Shown one piece after another: positions 1-4,641 of a DNA stretch of 6,053 bases. The stretch's first letter is position 1. Each line of letters starts with the position of its first letter. The position numbers and the translations under genes were made by a program. Under the pieces are notes generated by a model. It was not told the origin of the DNA. It saw only the letters and a list, made by a program, of their open reading frames with translations, and searched no databases. Origin of the DNA: Prevotella sp. UBA7594 (GTDB lineage Bacteria > Bacteroidota > Bacteroidia > Bacteroidales > Bacteroidaceae); assembly GCA_002490315.1 (NCBI GenBank), contig DLKG01000078.1:1-6053 (forward strand), written 5' to 3'.

Positions 1-134
1 GCTTTTCACATCGCTTTCCGCTCTTCATAACGCTGTTCACATCGCTTTCCACTCTTCATAACGCTTTTCACATCGCTTTCCGCCTTTCACACTGCTCTTC
101 AGATGACTCTTCATACTGCTTTGCTCTTCAGATG
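1..134. repeat. Nested tandem repeat, 31-bp unit, decaying rightwards
   Basis: Three head-to-tail 31-bp units lie at 1-31, 32-62 and 63-93. Unit 2 differs from unit 1 at two positions, and unit 3 diverges in its last third. Each unit is itself composite: a 12-nt word such as GCTTTTCACATC, a 7-nt word GCTTTCC, and a second 12-nt word such as GCTCTTCATAAC that resembles the first. From 94 to about 134 only the 12-nt words continue in degraded form (GCTCTTCAGATG occurs twice). The array starts at the window edge, so it may extend further left. The unit length is not a multiple of three and stop codons fall inside it in two + frames, so it does not look coding. From 135 to 221 there is only AT-rich leader before the first gene, with no convincing promoter box. 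Confidence 0.85.
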
Positions 135-221
135 CATGATTGTGAAGGTTTTACTTACATAGCTCATTGAGAAATACCAAACAGAATAAGAAATTATATA
201 TAAAAAAAACGAAGTAATAAT

Positions 222-872
222 ATGAATTACAGAGACTTTTTGCAGAAAGTTATCTACGTCATTATCAATCCCCTCATCAAGGGCATGATAAAGATTGGCA
301 TCACTCCCAATTTCATAACAACAACCGGATTCTTGCTCAACGTCGTGGCTACGGCGATGTTCATCTATGCCGCTCAACTGCCGGAAGCGGAGGCTTTCGC
401 CTGGATCGGATGGGGCGGAGGCGTCATTCTCTTTGCCGGACTCTTCGACATGATGGACGGCAGACTGGCACGTATGGGAGGTATGTCCTCTACGTTCGGC
501 GCACTCTGGGACTCTACGCTCGACCGCTATAGCGAACTGTGCACACTCTTCGGCATCTGCTACTACCTGCTCACGAGTGGCACGGAATGGGGATGGGCTG
601 GTGTCGTGACGTTCGTGGCGATGGTTGGCTCGGTGATGGTGAGCTATGTGCGTGCACGAGCCGAGGGACTCGACATCGAGTGCAAGGTTGGTCTGATGCA
701 GCGCCCTGAACGTGTCGTCGTAACGGCTATCGGAGCTATCTTCTGCGGCGTGTGCGACAATCTGTGGATACTGGTAGTACCGATGATTATCATCGCCGTA
801 CTTGCCAACATCACGGCGTTCTGGCGCGTCATACATTGCTACAAGGTGCTCAGCAAGAAGAAGGACGAATAA
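222..872 (+). CDS. CDP-alcohol phosphatidyltransferase, probable phosphatidylinositol-phosphate synthase
   Basis: This 216-residue membrane protein belongs to the CDP-alcohol phosphotransferase family, which transfers a phosphatidyl group from CDP-diacylglycerol to an alcohol and releases CMP. The full signature D-x2-D-G-x2-A-R-x8-G-x3-D-x3-D is present: Asp76, Asp79, Gly80, Ala83, Arg84, Gly93, Asp97 and Asp101. The aspartates are the expected metal and catalytic residues. Hydrophobic stretches near 31-50, 62-76, 105-119, 126-142, 164-176 and 181-200 suggest about six membrane segments in the inner membrane. The length is usual for the family. The ATG at 222 starts a sensible N-terminus with an A-rich leader and no clear Shine-Dalgarno. 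The alcohol cannot be read from the motif. Myo-inositol phosphate is inferred from the Aur1-like gene 40 nt downstream and from my memory of the Bacteroides inositol-lipid locus. Phosphatidylglycerophosphate synthase is the main alternative. Confidence 0.9.
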   Translation: MNYRDFLQKVIYVIINPLIKGMIKIGITPNFITTTGFLLNVVATAMFIYAAQLPEAEAFAWIGWGGGVILFAGLFDMMDGRLARMGGMSSTFGALWDSTLDRYSELCTLFGICYYLLTSGTEWGWAGVVTFVAMVGSVMVSYVRARAEGLDIECKVGLMQRPERVVVTAIGAIFCGVCDNLWILVVPMIIIAVLANITAFWRVIHCYKVLSKKKDE

Positions 873-873
873 C

Positions 874-893
874 GGGAGTTATCGGAAGTTAAC
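874..893. repeat. Tandem 10-bp spacer repeat directly after a stop codon
   Basis: GGGAGTTATC (874-883) is followed directly by GGAAGTTAAC (884-893), two variants of one 10-bp word. They begin one base after the TAA that ends the phosphatidyltransferase gene. The same word recurs three times in the spacer after the next gene (1765-1810). The stop codon context TAACGGGAG is also shared by both genes. The repeat fills much of the 40-nt gap before the PAP2-like gene. Function unknown. Confidence 0.7.
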
Positions 894-912
894 ATACAAA
901 TGCTTTAATATC

Positions 913-1740
913 GTGTTCAGCATAAAAATAATAATTTTATGGTTGGTGCTCGTGGCGATAAAGCCAACGCGCAAGCTGGCGCTCGCCCTGACGCCGTGGC
1001 TCGTTTTCGCTTGCAGCTACGATGCCATGAGACTCCTGCCTAACTACGAGGTGAACCCCATCGACACCTCTGGACTCTACAACGCAGAGAAGTCGCTCTT
1101 CGGCATCTCCACCGCTGCCGGCACACTCATCCCCGGCGAGTGGTTTAATCTCCACAACTGTGCCGTGGCTGACTTCATGGCGGGACTGTTCTATCTCTGC
1201 TGGGTGCCGGTGCCACTGGGCTTCGCCGTCTATCTCTATCTGAAGGGCAACCGCAAGATGTACCTACGCTTCTCCCTGGCGTTTCTCTTCGTCAATCTCG
1301 TGGGCTTCATGGGCTACTATATCCACCCTGCCGCCCCACCATGGTACGTGCTGGAGCATGGATTCACGCCAGTGCTCAACACGCCGGGCAGCGTGGCTGG
1401 TCTCGGACGCTTTGACGCGCTCGTCGGAGTGCCCATATTCCACTCCATCTACTGCAACAACTCCAACGTCTTCGCTGCAGTGCCCTCGCTCCATGCCGCC
1501 TATATGCTCGTGACGACCATCTACGCCGTAAAGAGCCGACAGCCCAAACTCACGGTTGGCGTGTTCGCGTTTATCTGCATGGGCATCTGGTGGACGGCAG
1601 TCTACTCCACCCACCACTACATCATCGACGTCTCTCTCGGAATTCTCACCACCATCGTCGCTCTTCTCATCCTTGACGGATGGCTGATGAAAACGTCTCT
1701 CGTGAAGAGACTTATGGAGAAATATGAGGAGGCTATATAA
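913..1740 (+). CDS. PAP2_3 / Aur1-like phosphotransferase, probable inositol phosphorylceramide synthase
   Basis: A polytopic membrane protein of about 275 residues in the PAP2 superfamily, closest to the PAP2_3 (Aur1/Ipt1) branch. Numbering from the GTG at 913, it has PAAPPWY at 139-145, typical of the Aur1 group, PSLH at 191-194, and H-x3-D at His235-Asp239 in the context THHYIID. The two histidines and the aspartate are the expected catalytic triad. Family members transfer a phospho-headgroup between lipids. Beside the phosphatidyltransferase, the likely job is moving inositol phosphate from phosphatidylinositol to ceramide at the membrane. A general PAP2 lipid phosphatase is the alternative. 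The start is uncertain: no ATG lies in frame between the upstream stop (872) and the conserved region. GTG 913 gives 17 residues before KPTRK; TTG 943, GTG 946 and GTG 952 are also possible. An ATG at 802 is in frame, but it would overlap the upstream gene by 71 nt and add a non-membrane, Arg-rich leader, so I reject it. Confidence 0.85.
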   Translation: MFSIKIIILWLVLVAIKPTRKLALALTPWLVFACSYDAMRLLPNYEVNPIDTSGLYNAEKSLFGISTAAGTLIPGEWFNLHNCAVADFMAGLFYLCWVPVPLGFAVYLYLKGNRKMYLRFSLAFLFVNLVGFMGYYIHPAAPPWYVLEHGFTPVLNTPGSVAGLGRFDALVGVPIFHSIYCNNSNVFAAVPSLHAAYMLVTTIYAVKSRQPKLTVGVFAFICMGIWWTAVYSTHHYIIDVSLGILTTIVALLILDGWLMKTSLVKRLMEKYEEAI

Positions 1741-1764
1741 CGGGAGGCAAAACTGAATTTCCTC

Positions 1765-1810
1765 GGAAGTTAAGAGGAAGTTAATCCGTCTTCGACGGAT
1801 GGAAGTTAAC
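1765..1810. repeat. Three GGAAGTTAA spacer repeats
   Basis: GGAAGTTAAG (1765-1774), GGAAGTTAAT (1776-1785) and GGAAGTTAAC (1801-1810) are copies of the word seen after the preceding gene. They sit in the 157-nt spacer between the PAP2-like gene and the GIN lipoprotein gene. A hairpin occupies the gap between copies two and three, and a palindrome follows copy three. The spacer starts with TAACGGGAG, the same context as after the first gene. I see no clear TAnnTTTG promoter box in this spacer. Confidence 0.7.
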
Positions 1811-1822
1811 GGACAATTGTCC
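1784..1822. other. Hairpin and adjacent 12-bp palindrome in the spacer
   Basis: ATCCGTC (1784-1790), loop TTC, GACGGAT (1794-1800) forms a perfect 7-bp hairpin. After one GGAAGTTAAC word, the perfect palindrome GGACAATTGTCC lies at 1811-1822, followed by seven A residues. No T-run follows either element on the + strand, so neither is a standard intrinsic terminator. The A-run would be a T-run before the hairpin on the - strand, which is also the wrong order. They could be an RNA stability element, a protein site or part of a repeat family. Confidence 0.6.
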
Positions 1823-1897
1823 AAAAAAATGCCTCCCCAATGCAACATTTTCCCATCTTCCTACGTCATATATACAGAAACAACAAACAACAGGATT

Positions 1898-2752
1898 ATG
1901 AGAAACATCAGAAGAAACTTTTTTGCCGCGTGCCTTATGGCAATGGCTTTTTGCGTGGTGGCTTGCTCAGCAAGCAAGGTATCAACTGTGCAGAAAACGA
2001 AGAAAACCTGCAAGGTGGAATATTTCAGCAAGATTGAGTCTACAGCAATCGTTGACATCGTGTACACTCAAGGCAACAGCACGTCGGCACGCATAGAGGG
2101 CAACAAGCAGCTCGTCGACCGCGTTGTGCTGAAGAACGTTGGAAGCAAGCTGGTGGTGGGACTGAAAGGCAACAACATCTCCTTTAGCGGAGACATGGAC
2201 GTGAAGGTGTACGTCTCCTCACCCGACCTCACTGACGTCACTCTCCGCGGCTCGGGCGACTTCGAGACAAATAGCAACATCGACACCGATAACCTCACGC
2301 TCTATCTCGCCGGCTCGGGCGACGCCAAACTGCGCAATGTCATCTGTGACAAGTTCAACTGCCGCATCGACGGCTCGGGCGACATGGAGGCGCAAAACAT
2401 CGACACTAAACTTTCGCAGGTGAGCATCAACGGCTCGGGCGACCTCAAGCTCAACGTCGCCAACGCCTCCTCGGCACGCTTCGTCATCGCCGGCTCGGGC
2501 GACATCAGGACGAAGCTCTCCAACTGCTCCAGCGTGACATGCCTCGTCAACGGCTCGGGCGATGTCAGCGCCGACCTCAACGACTGCGGTTACGTGACTT
2601 GCCAGACAAATGGATCGGGCGACATCACCCTGCGCGGCACGGCAAAAGAGCTACGTCAGTCTGCCAACGGCTCGGGCGACATCCACTCCTCCGGACTGAA
2701 GACGGGCAGCACGACAAAGAAGAATGGCGGAAACGGACCGAGAAAGATGTAA
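1898..2752 (+). CDS. GIN / DUF2807 family lipoprotein with eight GSGD repeats
   Basis: This 284-residue protein begins with a lipoprotein signal: basic MRNIRR, a hydrophobic core, and a lipobox VVAC with Cys23 as the likely lipidated residue. That places it in the cell envelope. An N-terminal strand-rich part (about 38-115) has the family's FSKIE...VDIVYTQG opening. Eight GSGD tetrads follow, starting at residues 118, 139, 159, 179, 199, 219, 239 and 258, so each repeat is about 20 residues, as expected for one turn of a beta-helix. The tail (from about 265) is short, Gly/Lys-rich and probably flexible. The family (PF10988, putative auto-transporter adhesin / head GIN domain) is common in Bacteroidetes and its biochemical role is unknown to me. 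An in-frame ATG at 1799 would add 33 residues from the spacer repeats; I chose 1898 because the signal peptide starts there. It is separated from both neighbours and may be monocistronic. Confidence 0.9.
   Translation: MRNIRRNFFAACLMAMAFCVVACSASKVSTVQKTKKTCKVEYFSKIESTAIVDIVYTQGNSTSARIEGNKQLVDRVVLKNVGSKLVVGLKGNNISFSGDMDVKVYVSSPDLTDVTLRGSGDFETNSNIDTDNLTLYLAGSGDAKLRNVICDKFNCRIDGSGDMEAQNIDTKLSQVSINGSGDLKLNVANASSARFVIAGSGDIRTKLSNCSSVTCLVNGSGDVSADLNDCGYVTCQTNGSGDITLRGTAKELRQSANGSGDIHSSGLKTGSTTKKNGGNGPRKM
2249..2680 (+). repeat. In-gene 60-bp-period repeat centred on GGCTCGGGCGAC
   Basis: The 12-bp core encoding Gly-Ser-Gly-Asp starts at 2249, 2312, 2372, 2432, 2492, 2552, 2612 and 2669, giving spacings of 63, 60, 60, 60, 60, 60 and 57 bp. 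Six cores are identical. The copy at 2552 ends GAT and the copy at 2612 begins GGA. The serine is TCG in all eight. The roughly 48 bp between cores are much more diverged. Confidence 0.95.
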
Positions 2753-2792
2753 ATGTAACAAAAAAAGTTGCAATGATAGTTTAATTATGTAC

Positions 2793-2823
2793 GTGCAAAG
2801 AAAAAATTTTAATAACTTTGCAC
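2793..2823. promoter_or_regulatory. Inverted repeat spanning the nrnA promoter
   Basis: GTGCAAAG (2793-2800) and CTTTGCAC (2816-2823) are perfect 8-bp inverted copies separated by a 15-bp A/T-only spacer. The right arm overlaps the TTTG half of the -7 box. The arrangement suits an operator for a dimeric regulator, or it could be chance in an AT-rich promoter. A further TTGCA at 2768-2772 is a partial third copy. Confidence 0.5.
2813..2820 (+). promoter_or_regulatory. Bacteroidetes -7 promoter box, TAACTTTG
   Basis: TAACTTTG matches the Bacteroidetes -7 consensus TAnnTTTG exactly and lies in the AT-rich gap after the GIN lipoprotein gene. No good TTTG -33 element is visible at the usual spacing. 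The box ends 6 nt before the ATG at 2827, so transcription would begin at or within a few bases of the start codon. Confidence 0.65.
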
Positions 2824-2826
2824 CCA

Positions 2827-3897
2827 ATGAACATAGACATACTATCACAAGAAGAGCTACAAAAGCTCAACGAAACAATAGACAGCGCAGAACACATCGT
2901 CATTTGCTGCCATAAATCGCCCGACGGCGACGCGCTCGGCTCGTCGCTCGCATGGGCTGAACAGCTTCTTTCAAGGGGGAAAACTGCCGACATCGTCGTG
3001 CCCGACGCCTTCCCGGACTTCCTGCAATGGTTGCCCGGGACGGAGCGTATAGTGCGCTACGACAAGCATCCTGAGAAGGCAGGCGAATTGCTCAGCCATG
3101 CCGACCTCATCTTCTGTCTCGACTTCAACGGCTCAAACCGCGTCGACGAGATGAAGGACGCCCTGGAGCAGTCGCCGGCACGCAGGGTGATGATCGACCA
3201 TCATCTCGACCCTTCCATGGACACCGTGCTCACCGTCTCCCACCCCAACATGTCGAGCACGTCCGAACTCGTCTTCCGTATTATCTGGCAGATGGGAAGC
3301 TTCGAGGAGATGACGAAGAAGTGTGCTGTATGTATCTATTGCGGCATGATGACCGACACGGGCGGATTCACCTACAACTCCAACGCACCGGAAATTTTCT
3401 TCATCATCAGCCAACTCCTTACGAAAGGCATCGACAAAGACCGCATCTACCGTAACGTATTCAACAATTACAGCCCTTGGGCAATACGACTCCGCGGCTA
3501 CCTCATGAGCCAGAAACTCAATGTCTTCAACGACCTACACGCCTCTTACTTCACTATCTCCAGACGCGACATGCGCGACTTCCATTTCATCAAGGGCGAT
3601 GCCGAGGGACTCGTCAACGAACCGCTGAGGATAAAGGGCATGAAGCTCTCGGTTTCACTGCGTGAGGACGACCGGCGCGACAACCTGATATGGATTTCAC
3701 TGCGCTCCGTGGGCGACTTCCCGTGCAACAAGGTGGCAGAGGAGTTCTTTAACGGCGGCGGACATCTCAACGCGAGCGGCGGACGCCTGCAATGCTCCCT
3801 GCGCGAGGCGGAGAACACCGTAAGACGAGCCTTCGCCCACTACGAGAGCCTACTGACGGGCAGACCATCAGTCAACGCTCCCACACAACAGAAATAA
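2827..3897 (+). CDS. nrnA: DHH/DHHA1 phosphoesterase, NrnA-type (oligoribonuclease / pAp or pApA phosphatase)
   Basis: This 356-residue cytoplasmic enzyme belongs to the DHH-DHHA1 family, which uses two metal ions to cleave short RNA oligonucleotides, pApA or 3'-phosphoadenosine 5'-phosphate. The DHH domain shows His29 with SPDGDALG (31-38, Asp33 and Asp35), Asp99 in CLDFN, Asp124-His125-His126, and Asp177 in GMMTDTGG. The C-terminal DHHA1 domain has GGGHLNASGG at 310-319, which binds the substrate phosphate or base. All key residues are present and the length is usual. The ATG at 2827 is the only reasonable start; a TTG three codons earlier falls inside the -7 promoter box. It is probably the first gene of a unit with the lipoprotein gene 46 nt downstream. 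The exact substrate (nanoRNA, pAp or pApA) cannot be told from sequence. Confidence 0.93.
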   Translation: MNIDILSQEELQKLNETIDSAEHIVICCHKSPDGDALGSSLAWAEQLLSRGKTADIVVPDAFPDFLQWLPGTERIVRYDKHPEKAGELLSHADLIFCLDFNGSNRVDEMKDALEQSPARRVMIDHHLDPSMDTVLTVSHPNMSSTSELVFRIIWQMGSFEEMTKKCAVCIYCGMMTDTGGFTYNSNAPEIFFIISQLLTKGIDKDRIYRNVFNNYSPWAIRLRGYLMSQKLNVFNDLHASYFTISRRDMRDFHFIKGDAEGLVNEPLRIKGMKLSVSLREDDRRDNLIWISLRSVGDFPCNKVAEEFFNGGGHLNASGGRLQCSLREAENTVRRAFAHYESLLTGRPSVNAPTQQK

Positions 3898-3943
3898 ACA
3901 CACACATCTTATAACACACAACAGCCACTCACATCTTTAAGAA

Positions 3944-4585
3944 ATGAACAAAATCAGACTCATCATAGGCTTGCTCATCGCAGCGTTCACAATGGCTTCA
4001 TGCAGCGACGGCGAGACTTACGCCGACCAGAAGAAGAAAGAGCGCAACGCCATCAACCGCTACATCGCCGACCAGAACATAAAAGTTATCACCGAGGCAC
4101 AGTTTGAGGAGCAAGACTCCACAACCGACGTTGCAAAGAACGAATATGTGCTCTTCGACAACACGGGCGTCTACATGCAGATTATACGCAAGGGATGCGG
4201 CGAGAAAATAAAGCGCAACGAGACGGCGACGGTGCTCTGCCGCTTCAATGAGTACAACCTCCTTGAAAGCGACTCCACCCTTCAGCTCACCAACATCTAT
4301 CAATACAGCTGGCTCGTCGACAAGATGACCGTGAAGAACACTTCCGGTACTTTCACGGCTTCATTCATCAGCGGCGAGAGCCTCATGTACACTCGCTACA
4401 GCTCGGCTGCCGTGCCCTCGGCATGGCTCGTGCCTCTGAGCTACGTCAACATCGGACGCCCACTGAACGCCGGCGACGAGATAGCAAAGGTGAAGCTCAT
4501 CGTGCCCCACTCAGAGGGACAGAGCGACGCCTCACAGAACGTCTATCCTTGCCTCTATGAGCTGACAATGCAGCGAGGCAGATAA
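3944..4585 (+). CDS. DUF4827-type lipoprotein with FKBP-like sequence
   Basis: A 213-residue predicted lipoprotein. The signal peptide MNKIRLIIGL... ends in the lipobox MASC with Cys20. The next residues, SDGE, are acidic and loosely resemble Bacteroidetes surface-export signals, so outer-membrane surface location is possible. A charged helix (about 28-45, KKKERNAINRYI) precedes the body. I recognise it as the DUF4827 family of Bacteroidales from its sequence and its place between a DHH phosphoesterase and GlmM. Residues 75-105 (GVYMQIIRKGCGEKIKRNET) and 160-208 resemble FKBP-type prolyl isomerases, but a whole different segment (about 106-150) replaces the usual catalytic loop region, so activity is doubtful. 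The gap to the upstream gene is 46 nt with no visible promoter, suggesting co-transcription. A terminator follows directly. Confidence 0.8.
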   Translation: MNKIRLIIGLLIAAFTMASCSDGETYADQKKKERNAINRYIADQNIKVITEAQFEEQDSTTDVAKNEYVLFDNTGVYMQIIRKGCGEKIKRNETATVLCRFNEYNLLESDSTLQLTNIYQYSWLVDKMTVKNTSGTFTASFISGESLMYTRYSSAAVPSAWLVPLSYVNIGRPLNAGDEIAKVKLIVPHSEGQSDASQNVYPCLYELTMQRGR

Positions 4586-4595
4586 CAATAGGAGC

Positions 4596-4623
4596 GGCGG
4601 ACTTCCGTCCGCCTATTTTTTTT
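4596..4623 (+). terminator. Strong intrinsic terminator between the lipoprotein gene and glmM
   Basis: GGCGGAC (4596-4602), loop TTCC (4603-4606), GTCCGCC (4607-4613) forms a perfect, GC-rich 7-bp stem. It is followed by TA and eight T residues (4616-4623). AATAGG upstream and CCTATT downstream can alternatively pair to extend the stem with a 5-nt bulge. It begins 10 nt after the lipoprotein stop codon. Only 18 nt separate the T-run from the glmM ATG. Confidence 0.9.
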
Positions 4624-4641
4624 AACATAACCAATACGGAA

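Noticed and set aside
1..93. CRISPR array
   Set aside because: The 31-bp repeats touch each other with no unique spacers, and no cas gene is present.
3..170. Plus-strand frame open from the window edge to a TGA at 168-170
   Set aside because: It runs through the 31-bp repeats, whose length shifts the frame each unit, and the translation is low-complexity with no recognisable family. It could only be judged with the sequence further left.
111..836. Long minus-strand open frame (241 codons) opposite the phosphatidyltransferase gene
   Set aside because: It is an antisense shadow of a gene with a complete family signature. Its protein is rich in His, Glu, Asp and Arg and has no recognisable domain.
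802..912. ATG at 802 as start of the PAP2-like gene
   Set aside because: It lies inside the upstream gene in another frame and gives an Arg-rich leader unlike a membrane protein N-terminus.
1799..1897. ATG at 1799 as start of the GIN lipoprotein
   Set aside because: The added 33 residues are translated from spacer repeats and the palindrome, and would bury the lipoprotein signal peptide that begins at 1898.
3903..3937. Direct repeat CACATCTT at 3903-3910 and 3930-3937 between the NrnA-type gene and the lipoprotein gene
   Set aside because: Only 8 bp in a CA-rich spacer; chance is a sufficient explanation.
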